A stretch of DNA of 36,447 nt, from IMG/VR virus record IMGVR_UViG_3300036652_001431, positions 1 through 36,447 of that record; one strand, 5' to 3'. The notes beneath the pieces are model-generated. The model saw only the letters and a program-made list of their open reading frames with translations, did not search any database and had not been told where the DNA came from. Position 1 is the stretch's first letter; every line of letters begins with the position of its first letter. A program made the translations under genes and the position numbers. Source of the stretch: a virus. Shown here one piece after another: positions 1 through 6,146 of the stretch.

Positions 1-128
1 ATTGAGCGCTCGCCCTGGACCGGGTTCTTGGCCGTCCACTCCATCTGGAGTTCCTCGACGGCCTTCTCCAGTTCGCGGTAGCCATCGAAATACGACATCA
101 CCGCGAGGTCGTGATCAGTCAGATTCAC
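1..128 (-). CDS. Small hypothetical protein, C-terminus cut by window edge
   Basis: Leftward reading frame starting at a GTG (126-128) and running off the left edge, so only about 42 residues are visible. A GGGGAGG ribosome site lies six bases before the GTG, which is why it is preferred over an in-frame ATG seven codons upstream. The visible protein is acidic and probably helical, with segments such as YFDGYRELEKAVEELQMEW. I do not recognise a family. It is the last visible gene of the leftward operon that begins near 1060. Confidence 0.6.
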   Translation of the reverse strand, partial: MNLTDHDLAVMSYFDGYRELEKAVEELQMEWTAKNPVQGERS

Positions 129-145
129 GGTAGGCCTCCCCGGGT

Positions 146-241
146 TCATGGGCACGTACACTGACGTGCGCCAGGGCAACCCGGATGGTGCCACTCGCGC
201 CGATGCCTGCGCAGCCGCTCTCGCCATTCGTCACTTGCCAC
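146..241 (-). CDS. 31-residue basic microprotein
   Basis: A 31-codon frame starting at GTG 241 and overlapping the end of the preceding leftward gene by 11 bases. The start has a GAGGAG ribosome site. The peptide begins VASDEWRERLRRHRREWHH and ends with two cysteines, so it is Arg/His-rich and strongly basic. Its first 25 or so bases, including the ribosome site, copy the start of the upstream gene at 509. It may therefore be a real small protein or a relic of a local duplication. No known family. Confidence 0.4.
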   Translation of the reverse strand: MASDEWRERLRRHRREWHHPGCPGARQCTCP

Positions 242-254
242 GGTGGGACTCCTC
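230..254. repeat. 25-bp direct repeat, copy 1 (copy 2 at 498-522)
   Basis: The 25 bases are identical at 230-254 and 498-522. Each copy spans a leftward ribosome site (GAGGAG), a GTG start and the first codons of the next gene. Because of this, the two upstream peptides both end in EESHRGK and the two downstream proteins both begin VASD. It looks like a duplicated translational junction. Confidence 0.8.
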
Positions 255-509
255 AACTGGCTCGTAGGTCGCAGCGAAGATGTCCGGCTTGCAGGGGTAG
301 AACTCGCCCTGAACGCCACGGATGATCCAGTCACCGGGTCGCGCCAGCATTTTGCCTTCTAGCGTGTCGATGCGGCATCCGTCATCCACGGCGGTGCCGC
401 CGCACCATCCGACCACCGTCAGCGCCTCGTCATAGTCGGCACCTGGATCGAACAGTCGCGCCTCGATCACGACCGGCTTCTTGCGGTAGCGCGTCGGGTC
501 ACTTGCCAC
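231..509 (-). CDS. Conserved phage protein with PGDWIIRGVQGEFYPCKPDIF signature region
   Basis: A 92-residue protein from GTG 509 with a GAGGAG ribosome site. The C-terminal half carries the PGDWIIRG...GEFYPCKPDIF region (about residues 57-78), which recurs widely in small proteins of actinobacterial and other phages. The N-terminal half reads KPVVIEARLF, typical of the same family. From experience the family is conserved, but no biochemical activity is known to me. It lies in a leftward operon and overlaps the following microprotein by 11 bases, suggesting translational coupling. Confidence 0.85.
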   Translation of the reverse strand: MASDPTRYRKKPVVIEARLFDPGADYDEALTVVGWCGGTAVDDGCRIDTLEGKMLARPGDWIIRGVQGEFYPCKPDIFAATYEPVEESHRGK

Positions 510-522
510 GGTGGGACTCCTC
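498..522. repeat. 25-bp direct repeat, copy 2
   Basis: Second copy of the repeat at 230-254, again placed over a ribosome site and GTG start. In this copy the upstream frame is a 13-codon mini-ORF (start ATG about 540, stop at 499) linked by TGATG to the gene ending at 540. Confidence 0.8.
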
Positions 523-539
523 GTCGGGGAAGGTGGGCA

Positions 540-815
540 TCAGGTGGACCCCCTCATCACGCTCTTCCAATGAACCCGCTTGATCCGGCTGGGGTGGAAG
601 GAGCGGAAGGTCGTGTGACCTTCCTTGCCGCCGACCACGTCGATCCACTGCACCCCGTTGGGGCGCGTCACGGCCTTGATGAATCGGAAGCGCCCGGGCT
701 CGTCGGTGATAGAAATCTCTGTCCCCGCGACGATGATCCGCCCGCCCTCGGACTTCCACTCCGTGTGGACGGTCCAGTCCTCGGGAAGCGGGGGCGGGGT
801 GAACGCCTTCTTCAC
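540..815 (-). CDS. Conserved actinophage hypothetical protein
   Basis: A 91-residue protein. I place the start at GTG 815, which overlaps the TGA of the preceding gene as GTGA and has GAGGA just before it. An upstream in-frame ATG at 851 lies inside the neighbour. The fold looks beta-rich: an N-terminal AFTPPPLPEDW stretch, a middle GGRIIVAGTEISI strand pair, and a C-terminal FRSFHPSRIKRVH. Similar proteins are common in actinophage early regions. Its function is unknown. Confidence 0.75.
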   Translation of the reverse strand: MKKAFTPPPLPEDWTVHTEWKSEGGRIIVAGTEISITDEPGRFRFIKAVTRPNGVQWIDVVGGKEGHTTFRSFHPSRIKRVHWKSVMRGST

Positions 816-1060
816 AGTTCCTCGCCGAAACGCGAGAAGTCCGCGCGCCAAGCCTCCGAAGCCACGTCGAACCAGCCGGTCGCGATGATGTAGCCGCTGT
901 CCTCGGCAATAACGATCTCGGCCGTCTTTACGTATCCCCGGTTGCTGTCGAAGGCATCCGACGTGATGTGGGTCATCTTGTCGAGATCGTTCAGGAACGA
1001 GACCACGATCTCCAAGTCATGAAGCGCGGGACCTATTTCCCGCTCTGTCTTTGCTGTCAC
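812..1060 (-). CDS. Hypothetical protein, first gene of the leftward operon
   Basis: An 82-residue protein from GTG 1060, preceded by GGGAGGA at ideal distance. It has a mixed acidic composition with an amphipathic helix (LHDLEIVVSFLNDLDKM) followed by beta strands (AEIVIAEDSGYIIATGWF). It is the first gene after the putative leftward promoter at 1123-1151, and its stop overlaps the next start. I recognise no family. Confidence 0.75.
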   Translation of the reverse strand: MTAKTEREIGPALHDLEIVVSFLNDLDKMTHITSDAFDSNRGYVKTAEIVIAEDSGYIIATGWFDVASEAWRADFSRFGEEL

Positions 1061-1122
1061 CGGGTCCTCCCGAAGAAGCGGCGGCCAGTGGCTACCGAGT
1101 GGTGGTAGTGGTGTTGCGTTTC

Positions 1123-1151
1123 AGAGTGACGCATCCGCGACACGCTGTCAA
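1123..1151 (-). promoter_or_regulatory. Sigma-70-like promoter for the leftward operon
   Basis: On the minus strand TTGACA (1151-1146) is followed after exactly 17 bases by CACTCT (1128-1123). This is a near-consensus -35 with a TANNNT-like -10, about 60 bases before GTG 1060. The -10 has the same CANNCT form as the promoters at 15648, 19486 and 32302. Confidence 0.6.
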
Positions 1152-1173
1152 GCGACACCCGGAGTTGACTTTC

Positions 1174-1195
1174 GAACCGGTTCCTGAGACGGTTC
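1174..1195. promoter_or_regulatory. GAACCGGTTC palindrome plus a degenerate copy
   Basis: A perfect 10-bp palindrome at 1174-1183 is followed by a diverged copy (GAGACGGTTC, 1186-1195). It lies in the divergent gap between the leftward operon and the first rightward gene, just downstream of TTGACT at 1165-1170. It belongs to the dispersed operator-like family described in the findings. Confidence 0.6.
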
Positions 1196-1225
1196 TTCCT
1201 GTCACTTCCACCACGGGAGGTTCTG

Positions 1226-1366
1226 GTGCTTCATCTGTTCTTCGGCGCGGTCATCATCTTCTGCGCCTTCCTCGTGCTCCTCGCGTTGGGGCTCTGTCGG
1301 GCGGCGGCCAAGCCGTTCCCGAAGCCCGGCTACGACCTCTTCCTGGAGCAGGACGAGATCGCCTGA
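1226..1366 (+). CDS. 46-residue single-pass membrane microprotein
   Basis: Starts at GTG 1226, with GGGAGG five bases upstream. Residues 2-24 form one strongly hydrophobic helix (LFFGAVIIFCAFLVLLALGL), followed by a basic stretch and a short acidic tail. The stop overlaps the next ATG as TGATG, so it should be translationally coupled to the RNA ligase. It is the first rightward gene of the array. No family recognised; it is a typical phage membrane microprotein. Confidence 0.65.
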   Translation: MLHLFFGAVIIFCAFLVLLALGLCRAAAKPFPKPGYDLFLEQDEIA

Positions 1367-2010
1367 TGGGCGACTACCCCGCCTTCGGCAAGATCCCGAG
1401 GCTGAACCGCGACATCGTCGTCACCGAGAAGATGAACGGGACGAATGGCTTGATCTCGATCCGGAAGTCGGAGCCCGGCGATCCCATGCCCGGCAACTAC
1501 ATCGACGTCAGCGGCACCGACACGCACGGCACGCTCTTCGACGTTGTGGCTGGCTCGCGCAACCGCTGGCTGTTCGCGAGCAAGTCGGGCGACAACTTCG
1601 GCTTCGCCCAGTGGGTCCACCAGAACGCGCTGGCGCTGTGGCTGACCCTCGGCGAGGGCCTGCATTACGGCGAGTGGTTCGGCTCCGGCATCCAGGGCAA
1701 CAACTACGGCCTGGCCAAGGATGAGCGTCGGTTCGCGCTGTTCAACACCAGCCGCTGGACGCACGACGCCGTCTCGGCGGGCGTGGAGGGTCTGACCGTC
1801 GTTCCCGTGCTCTACGACGGGCCCTTCAACCAGTACGAGATCCAGGTGGCCCTCGGCCGCCTGCGGCTCAACGGCTCGCTCTGGTCGCGCCTTCATCTCC
1901 AGCAGGCCCACCGCGAGGCGGAGGGCGTCATCGTCTACCACGTCGCCAGCCGCCAGTACTTCAAGGTGACGTCCAAGAACGACGAGGCCCCGAAGAGCGC
2001 GGTCGCGTGA
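1366..2010 (+). CDS. RNA ligase family nucleotidyltransferase
   Basis: A 214-residue protein with the core motifs of the covalent nucleotidyltransferase (RNA/DNA ligase) superfamily. Motif I is TEKMNGTNG, with Lys22 as the expected AMP-accepting residue. A motif III-like segment reads HYGEWFGSGIQGNNYG, motif IV is EGVIVYH, and motif V is YFKVTSK near the C-terminus. There is no added C-terminal domain, so it is a minimal ligase core like several phage RNA ligases. The expected chemistry is ATP-dependent sealing of 3'-OH/5'-phosphate RNA ends. A role in repairing phage or host tRNAs is plausible because the genome also carries tRNA genes, but this is inference. The start is ATG 1366 (TGATG coupling). 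Confidence 0.85.
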   Translation: MGDYPAFGKIPRLNRDIVVTEKMNGTNGLISIRKSEPGDPMPGNYIDVSGTDTHGTLFDVVAGSRNRWLFASKSGDNFGFAQWVHQNALALWLTLGEGLHYGEWFGSGIQGNNYGLAKDERRFALFNTSRWTHDAVSAGVEGLTVVPVLYDGPFNQYEIQVALGRLRLNGSLWSRLHLQQAHREAEGVIVYHVASRQYFKVTSKNDEAPKSAVA

Positions 2011-2276
2011 GCCTGGTTGAGGGCGAGGTCGTCGCCACCACTATCGAGGGCCAGGTCTTCGTCAACTGGACCCCGGCGCACGCGCAGGTCGGCCGCATCA
2101 GCAGGCAACTGCTGGACCAGATGGTCGCCGAGACCAACCGGCTGCGCTCAACAGTGCGCCACCTGGAGAACGAGGGCGCACGCAAGCACGCCATGTACGT
2201 CGAGGCCCAGGAGCGGTACTCGCAGTGCCGGGTCGAGCGCGACTCCCTGCGCCGCAGCGAGGGGATGGACCGATGA
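2007..2276 (+). CDS. Hypothetical protein with coiled-coil C-terminal half
   Basis: An 89-residue protein from GTG 2007, overlapping the ligase stop by four bases. The first 30 residues look like beta strands (VEGEVVATTIEGQVFVNW). Residues 35-85 form a charged helix with heptad character (LLDQMVAETNRLRSTVRHLE). No family recognised. It sits in an unbroken chain of overlapping small genes, so it should be co-transcribed with them. Confidence 0.75.
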   Translation: MSLVEGEVVATTIEGQVFVNWTPAHAQVGRISRQLLDQMVAETNRLRSTVRHLENEGARKHAMYVEAQERYSQCRVERDSLRRSEGMDR

Positions 2277-2524
2277 CGTACCGCGTCGAGATCCAACTCG
2301 GCTGCTCCACACAGGAGTGTGCCGAGGTTCTGATGGCGGGAGTCAGCAAGGCGCTGAACGGCGAGATGCGGATGCTGCCAGGAACTGGCGTCCACCTCGT
2401 GGCCAGCACGCTCCGGAAGGTCGAACGGAACCACCTCGACCTGGAGCGCGGGATCTGCTCCTGCGGCAACCGCTTCGACGGAGACAACTTCTGCATGCCC
2501 AGCGCTTGCCAGATGGAGGTCTGA
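2273..2524 (+). CDS. Small protein with a C-terminal cysteine cluster
   Basis: An 83-residue protein from ATG 2273 (ATGA overlap). The N-terminal part alternates strands and a helix. The C-terminus carries CSCGNRF...C...C, a possible single zinc site. The same genome region has many such metal-binding microproteins. The exact function is unknown. Confidence 0.7.
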   Translation: MTYRVEIQLGCSTQECAEVLMAGVSKALNGEMRMLPGTGVHLVASTLRKVERNHLDLERGICSCGNRFDGDNFCMPSACQMEV

Positions 2525-2820
2525 TGAGCGACGAGGCAGAGGCGGTCCTGGAGCGGGGCTACGCCATCGGCAAGCGAGAAGGCGGCCCCCGAAGTCCCGA
2601 GCGCATCTACAAAGTCAAGTCCTTGTCCACCAAGTGGTCCGACGAGGACGTGGTCGTCACCGCCGCGTTCATCTACGAGCGCTGGTGCTGCAACGGCCAC
2701 CACGAACTGTCCGACGCCGCTGCGGCCGTGGGCAATGCCCTCGAAATCGCCGTGCGGCACTGCGAAGAGGAGCGCCGAGAGCGCGACAACAGAGCCTACG
2801 AGGGGGAACCCGATGCCTGA
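2524..2820 (+). CDS. Hypothetical helical protein
   Basis: A 98-residue protein from ATG 2524 (TGATG coupling with the previous gene). A charged, mostly helical sequence with a central YERWCCNGHHELSDAAAAVGN and a very charged C-terminus (CEEERRERDNR). No family recognised. Confidence 0.7.
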   Translation: MSDEAEAVLERGYAIGKREGGPRSPERIYKVKSLSTKWSDEDVVVTAAFIYERWCCNGHHELSDAAAAVGNALEIAVRHCEEERRERDNRAYEGEPDA

Positions 2821-3043
2821 CGCACGTCTGTTTCATCTTCATCGCACCGAGGACGAGACCGGCATCTCCGGGACCGGCCTCGTGGCCGAGGGCGTCGTCT
2901 TCGGCGACGGGACTGTGGCCCTGCGCTGGCTGACCGAGACATCGTCCACGGCGGTCTACGACTCGCTTCAGGACGTGGTCAAGATCCACGGTCATGGCGG
3001 ACGGACGCAGGTCGTGCCCTACGCGCACCGGAGGCACGCGTGA
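2813..3043 (+). CDS. Conserved small actinobacterial/phage protein (FGDGTVALRW type)
   Basis: A 76-residue protein from ATG 2813. The region GISGTGLVAEGVVFGDGTVALRW followed by a short helix (YDSLQDVVKIHG) and GRTQVV is a pattern I have seen in many small actinobacterial and actinophage proteins. It appears to be a compact beta-barrel-like fold. No activity is established. It overlaps both neighbours, consistent with one polycistronic message. Confidence 0.75.
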   Translation: MPDARLFHLHRTEDETGISGTGLVAEGVVFGDGTVALRWLTETSSTAVYDSLQDVVKIHGHGGRTQVVPYAHRRHA

Positions 3044-3267
3044 TCACGCCGGTCATCGACAACAGTCACAAGACCTCGCTGGAGCAGCACGTCATCTGTC
3101 CCGAGTGTGACTCCTTCGTCTGGAACCTCCAAGTGTCGTTCGACGCCGAGGACTGGACCATCGCCGCGTACTTCACCGAGATGTCGTGCGCCAACTGCGG
3201 GCTTCATGCTCGCGCCCCTATGGAGGCCGACATGCTGAAGAAGAAGGCCCTCGATGGCCTGGCCTGA
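3040..3267 (+). CDS. Zinc-ribbon protein
   Basis: A 75-residue protein from GTG 3040 (GTGA overlap). It contains CPEC at residues 20-23 and CANC further on, giving a CX2C...CX2C zinc ribbon with strands between (FVWNLQVSFDAEDWTIAAYF). Such ribbons often bind nucleic acid or protein partners, but no partner is evident. Confidence 0.75.
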   Translation: MITPVIDNSHKTSLEQHVICPECDSFVWNLQVSFDAEDWTIAAYFTEMSCANCGLHARAPMEADMLKKKALDGLA

Positions 3268-3445
3268 CCCGCTGGACGGGCTTGACGCCCACGTGGCTAA
3301 GAGGATCGAAGAAGCGATCCCGGACCTGGCCATGTTCGCCTCCTACCTCGCCAAGGTCGCGCTGAAGGCGCGCCACGAGTTCGTCGTCCAGGCGTCCAAG
3401 GAAGCCGTCTCCAAGCACCTGGAGCGCCCGGCGGCGGACATCTGA
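3254..3445 (+). CDS. Small helical hypothetical protein
   Basis: A 63-residue protein from ATG 3254, starting 14 bases before the previous stop. It is predicted almost entirely helical (AHVAKRIEEAIPDLAMFASY...VQASKEAVSKHLE). No family recognised. Confidence 0.65.
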   Translation: MAWPDPLDGLDAHVAKRIEEAIPDLAMFASYLAKVALKARHEFVVQASKEAVSKHLERPAADI

Positions 3446-3723
3446 TGGCCCGCTGGTTCAAGGACCGGGCCCCGGCGAGGCCGGAAACCCCCTGGCAGCG
3501 CAAGCAGAAGGCAGTGGCTCCGGATCGCTACTACGGTGACGGTGGAACCATTCATGCCAGCGGCACCATAGACATCCAGGTCGATGCCGACGGCCGCGTC
3601 GTTGCGGTCTGGTTTCGCTGCCAGAACCTACCCTGGTGCGTCTCGTTGCAGGGCAGTGGCCAGACCGCCTATGCGGATCTCGACGGCGGCCCAGCCGTAT
3701 CCGGTGTCGTGGTCCAGCGATGA
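3445..3723 (+). CDS. Hypothetical beta-rich protein
   Basis: A 92-residue protein from ATG 3445 (TGATG coupling). It has a basic N-terminal tail (MARWFKDRAPARPETPWQRK), then strands (TIDIQVDADGRVVAVWF) and a CQNLPWC pair. No known family. The coding sequence carries two GGCAGTGGC copies (3510-3518 and 3652-3660) read in different frames. Confidence 0.65.
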   Translation: MARWFKDRAPARPETPWQRKQKAVAPDRYYGDGGTIHASGTIDIQVDADGRVVAVWFRCQNLPWCVSLQGSGQTAYADLDGGPAVSGVVVQR

Positions 3724-3872
3724 CCTGCCAACGCCCGCCGCGCGGATGGCGCTGCTACCTGGACGCCGATCACGGAGGACCCTGCCCGGCCTGGCCGTCG
3801 CTCTGGAACGTCAAGTGGCGCTGGAAGATGCGCGGCGTCCCCATCAGGACCGGCTTCTGGGGGAGTCACTGA
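3720..3872 (+). CDS. 50-residue microprotein, Cys/Trp-rich
   Basis: Starts at ATG 3720 (ATGA overlap). The sequence has three cysteines and five tryptophans (GWRCYLDADHGGPCPAWPS). The GxxCxxxxxHxGxC arrangement resembles short metal-binding actinophage peptides such as the one at 11052-11222. Not assigned to a family. Confidence 0.6.
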   Translation: MTCQRPPRGWRCYLDADHGGPCPAWPSLWNVKWRWKMRGVPIRTGFWGSH

Positions 3873-4021
3873 TGGCGCACACGCAGACGCGCAGGGGCTC
3901 CGGCAGGTCCGGCTGGTGCATGACCGGCTACTGCGTCGGCAAGAAACTCCCGGCCGGGTCCATGGCTTGTCCTGTTGGCGACTCCTGCTCGTGCGAGTGC
4001 CACAAGAAGGAGGAGTCGTGA
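3872..4021 (+). CDS. 49-residue cysteine-rich microprotein
   Basis: Starts at ATG 3872, coupled to the previous stop. It holds five cysteines, including the C-terminal CSCECH cluster, and a basic N-terminus (TQTRRGSGRSG), so it is probably metal-binding. No family recognised. Confidence 0.6.
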   Translation: MAHTQTRRGSGRSGWCMTGYCVGKKLPAGSMACPVGDSCSCECHKKEES

Positions 4022-4137
4022 GCGATCACAACCACTGTTGGACCGCCTGGACGTCGTCCTTGCGCGGCGGGAACCGGTTCCGCCGTTGCGTTGTCCACGG
4101 ATGCATCGCGACCGAATGGTGGCGCGGAAGCACCTGA
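4018..4137 (+). CDS. 39-residue microprotein at the end of the first array
   Basis: GTG 4018 overlaps the previous stop as GTGA. The peptide has CX(n)C...C with several tryptophans and an RFRRCVVHGC core. The coding sequence contains a perfect GAACCGGTTC palindrome (4071-4080), the only clear intragenic copy. It is the last gene before the WhiB transcription unit. Confidence 0.55.
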   Translation: MSDHNHCWTAWTSSLRGGNRFRRCVVHGCIATEWWRGST

Positions 4138-4161
4138 TTCACCCATTCGGCTCCATCGCCA

Positions 4162-4186
4162 GAACCGTCACCACCGATACGGTTAC
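4162..4186. promoter_or_regulatory. Paired half-sites GAACCG...CGGTTA upstream of the WhiB unit
   Basis: GAACCGTCA (4162-4170) and ACGGTTA (4179-4185) face each other across about nine bases, in the only gap between the first gene array and the leader peptide/WhiB pair. They are imperfect members of the GAA(C/G)CGGTTC family. A promoter is expected here, but I see no convincing -35/-10 pair. Confidence 0.45.
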
Positions 4187-4218
4187 TGAATCGCCAGCCA
4201 ACATAGTCGGGAGAGCCC

Positions 4219-4302
4219 ATGCGCAATCTAGTTCGCCGGGCAGTGGCCAGTCCGGTCACGGTCGCCATCCCCAGTCTGATCAGCGGACTGGGCAAGCACT
4301 GA
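4219..4302 (+). CDS. 27-residue leader peptide upstream of WhiB
   Basis: ATG 4219 is preceded by GGGAGA. The 27-codon basic/hydrophobic peptide (MRNLVRRAVASPVTVAIPS then LISGLGKH) ends in TGATG, so its stop overlaps the WhiB start. It may be a real microprotein with an amphipathic helix or a translated leader that delivers ribosomes to WhiB. The similar pair at 16631/16696 suggests the layout is not accidental. Confidence 0.45.
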   Translation: MRNLVRRAVASPVTVAIPSLISGLGKH

Positions 4303-4643
4303 TGTCGGTCGACACAGGAATCCGCCAGGGCGGTCAGTTGGGTCGCGCGGTTCCCGGTGGTTACCGGTCTCGCACACTGATCGACCTGCCCATTCCGGGC
4401 CTCCGCAGCCGCGAGGACGGCAACTGGGCAGTGCAAGGAATCTGCAACCAGACCGACCCGGATCTCTGGTTCGCGGACCACGCCAGCACAGCCGCCACCA
4501 CGGCCAAGCGGATCTGCCGCGAGGAGTGCCCTGTGCAGCGCCAGTGTCTGAACGAAGGACTTCATCCGATCAACCTCGAATGGGGGATCTACGGCGGATA
4601 CAACGCATCCGAGCGCCGCCGAATGGTCGGAAAGAGCCACTAG
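4302..4643 (+). CDS. whiB: WhiB-family iron-sulfur transcriptional regulator
   Basis: A 113-residue protein with the WhiB cysteine set Cys48, Cys72, Cys76 and Cys82, and the GIYGG turn at 95-99 followed by a basic tail (ERRRM). The CNQTDPDLWF segment after the first Cys is typical. WhiB proteins are actinobacteria-specific, bind a 4Fe-4S cluster and act with the primary sigma factor region 4. The middle pair here is C-X3-C rather than the usual C-X2-C. The start is ATG 4302, coupled to the leader peptide. It is a good candidate for a switch of early or late transcription, or for interference with host WhiB regulation, as reported for the mycobacteriophage TM4 WhiB protein. Confidence 0.92.
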   Translation: MSVDTGIRQGGQLGRAVPGGYRSRTLIDLPIPGLRSREDGNWAVQGICNQTDPDLWFADHASTAATTAKRICREECPVQRQCLNEGLHPINLEWGIYGGYNASERRRMVGKSH

Positions 4644-4681
4644 GGCGTGTCGCTACTGACACGCGTCGGACCCATCGGTTA

Positions 4682-4704
4682 CGGTTCTGAAGAACCGATA
4701 CCCT
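4682..4704 (+). promoter_or_regulatory. Promoter with inverted GGTTC-N4-GAACC site
   Basis: CGGTTCTGAAGAACCG (4682-4697) is a perfect inverted repeat with half-sites in the order opposite to the main family. It is followed at once by a TACCCT -10-like box (4699-4704). The next gene starts at 4727 after CGGAGG. A similar inverted element occurs at 16601-16614. Confidence 0.5.
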
Positions 4705-4726
4705 AAGCCACGGAGGACGAAACCAT

Positions 4727-5065
4727 ATGGATGACATCGCCAAGAAGGGCTTCTTCTCCGACTCGCCGAAGGATGCACAGGCCTACTCGTTCGAGGTGAA
4801 CGCGTCATCGGACGAAGACCTGGGATGGGTCCTGTCGGCGGAGTTCACCCTCCACGGCCAGACGCAGGCGGCCACGTTGGACCTCTGCACCGTCTGGTCG
4901 GGGCTGGACGACAGCAGCACCCTGGAGATGCTCGACCAGCAGGCAGCGGCGGCGCAGGCGTTCTACAACGCCGCAGGCGAGTTCCTGATGAGCGTGCTGG
5001 ACGCCCGCACCGCCATCTACACGGCCCAGGGCGAGAACGCCCCCGCGCTTCCCTTCTTCTCGTGA
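4727..5065 (+). CDS. Hypothetical protein
   Basis: A 112-residue acidic protein from ATG 4727, with a GGAGG ribosome site. The N-terminal half is predicted to be beta strands (YSFEVNASSDEDLGWVLSAEF); the C-terminal half is a long alanine-rich helix (LEMLDQQAAAAQAFYNAAGE). First gene of its own transcription unit. No family recognised. Confidence 0.75.
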   Translation: MDDIAKKGFFSDSPKDAQAYSFEVNASSDEDLGWVLSAEFTLHGQTQAATLDLCTVWSGLDDSSTLEMLDQQAAAAQAFYNAAGEFLMSVLDARTAIYTAQGENAPALPFFS

Positions 5066-5274
5066 GGTTTCTGCTGAGCCTCCTGGTCGGGGTCTTCGGT
5101 CTGTTGACCGAGGCCTTCGGGCTGATGATCCTGGCGGGGGCGATTCACGCGGAACTGCTTCCGGCAGTACGCCCCCTGGGGTACCAGGGGGCCCTCCTGA
5201 TCACGCTGGCAACCATCCCTCTCTCGTGCGCTGTCGCATTCGTGTACGGGGTGCAGAAGGAACTCCACTCGTGA
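5062..5274 (+). CDS. Two-helix membrane protein
   Basis: A 70-residue protein from GTG 5062 (GTGA overlap). It has two hydrophobic segments, about residues 2-26 and 44-64, joined by a short loop with PLGYQG, giving a hairpin membrane topology with a basic C-terminal end. Size and topology fit a holin-like or accessory membrane protein, but there is no lysin next to it, so I leave it unassigned. Confidence 0.7.
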   Translation: MRFLLSLLVGVFGLLTEAFGLMILAGAIHAELLPAVRPLGYQGALLITLATIPLSCAVAFVYGVQKELHS

Positions 5275-5510
5275 GCGACGACCTGCCCGTCCGGGAGCCC
5301 ACCGATCTCCCGCTCATTCGGGTGACGCTGATCACCAACGGCGGTCAGGGCGTCAAGCACGGCCGGGTGAGCGAGGTCGAGGTGTCCGCCCCCTACTCGC
5401 CGGACATCGTAGATCAACTCGTGAAGCGCGTTGAGCGCATGCATGGGCTGGCCGAACTCCAGGAATCGCTTCATGACGACGACCTGGACGAGCGGGAAGA
5501 CGTCAAGTGA
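5271..5510 (+). CDS. Hypothetical acidic protein
   Basis: A 79-residue protein from GTG 5271 (GTGA overlap). A beta segment (LIRVTLITNGGQGV) is followed by a helix (PDIVDQLVKRVERMHG) and a very acidic tail (HDDDLDEREDVK). No family recognised. Confidence 0.7.
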   Translation: MSDDLPVREPTDLPLIRVTLITNGGQGVKHGRVSEVEVSAPYSPDIVDQLVKRVERMHGLAELQESLHDDDLDEREDVK

Positions 5511-5848
5511 GCAAGACGAAGCGGGCCATCGGCCCCAACGACTTTGTCATCCCGTCCGCATCCGAGCCCATCTTCGGTATGGCGATGCCGGGGCCGGTGG
5601 TTCTCCGCAACGTCCACAACCCGTCCCTGTGCGAGGGGCGCGGCTGCCCGGTACACCACCCAAGCGATCACCGAATGGTGAACTGGCCGCTGCACTGGCG
5701 CGCCGACAGGGGCCTCATGGAGCGCCTCTGCCCCGAGCACGGCACCGGCCACCCGGACCCCGATGACATCGCCTACAAGGTCAGCATTGGGCTGACGTCC
5801 GAGGGCGTCCACGGTTGCTGCGGCTGCTGCTTCGGAGCGTCCTTGTGA
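5507..5848 (+). CDS. Conserved actinophage Cys/His-rich protein
   Basis: A 113-residue protein from GTG 5507. It carries GRGCPVHHPSDH, LHWRADRGLMERLCPEHGTGHPDPDD and a C-terminal GVHGCCGCC, an arrangement I know from many actinophage genomes. The Cys and His residues probably bind zinc. The family is conserved, with no established activity. Confidence 0.8.
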   Translation: MSKTKRAIGPNDFVIPSASEPIFGMAMPGPVVLRNVHNPSLCEGRGCPVHHPSDHRMVNWPLHWRADRGLMERLCPEHGTGHPDPDDIAYKVSIGLTSEGVHGCCGCCFGASL

Positions 5849-5916
5849 TCCCCCGGCTGGCCGAACTCGATGTCTTCGAGTACGTGGACGACCCCAACGA
5901 CGGGCTGGCCCCATGA
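5845..5916 (+). CDS. 23-residue acidic micro-ORF
   Basis: GTG 5845 overlaps the previous stop and its own stop overlaps the next ATG, filling what would otherwise be a gap in the overlapping chain. The peptide is acidic (VFEYVDDPNDG). It may serve only to keep ribosomes moving between the flanking genes. Confidence 0.4.
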   Translation: MIPRLAELDVFEYVDDPNDGLAP

Positions 5917-6146
5917 GCGCCGGAGCGCCCCGCTTCGATGACTGGGCAAAGGACTGGGTCCAGGTGGCCCGCATCGAGTGGGAGCAGTGGGCCTCCTTCG
6001 GGGGCGAGGGCTTCAAGGTCACCCGGAAGATCACGTTGCTGCGGTGCCCGGTGTGCCAGGCCCTGGTCGACCCGGACGGTCGCGAGCCGCACATGCGCTG
6101 GCACGACCGCATGACCGAACTGGTACAGAACGCAGGGCCGTCATGA
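5913..6146 (+). CDS. Small CCHH zinc-finger-like protein
   Basis: A 77-residue protein from ATG 5913. The C-terminal CPVCQALVDPDG...HMRWH gives a C-X2-C...H-X3-H finger. The N-terminus is a Trp-rich amphipathic helix. Such CxxC/HxxxH microproteins are frequent in actinophages; target unknown. Confidence 0.75.
   Translation: MSAGAPRFDDWAKDWVQVARIEWEQWASFGGEGFKVTRKITLLRCPVCQALVDPDGREPHMRWHDRMTELVQNAGPS

Noticed and set aside
499-540. 13-codon leftward mini-ORF MPTFPDEESHRGK
   Set aside because: It is coupled by TGATG and may be translated, but it is too short to support as a gene and is largely a consequence of the 25-bp repeat.
1174-1183. GAACCGGTTC as a LexA/SOS box
   Set aside because: Actinobacterial LexA boxes have GAAC and GTTC half-sites four bases apart; here the half-sites are two bases apart, and the copies are too many for SOS control.
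5062-5274. Holin call for the two-helix protein (also for 8369 and 16074)
   Set aside because: Topology alone is not enough; no endolysin with export or wall-binding features is adjacent to any of them.
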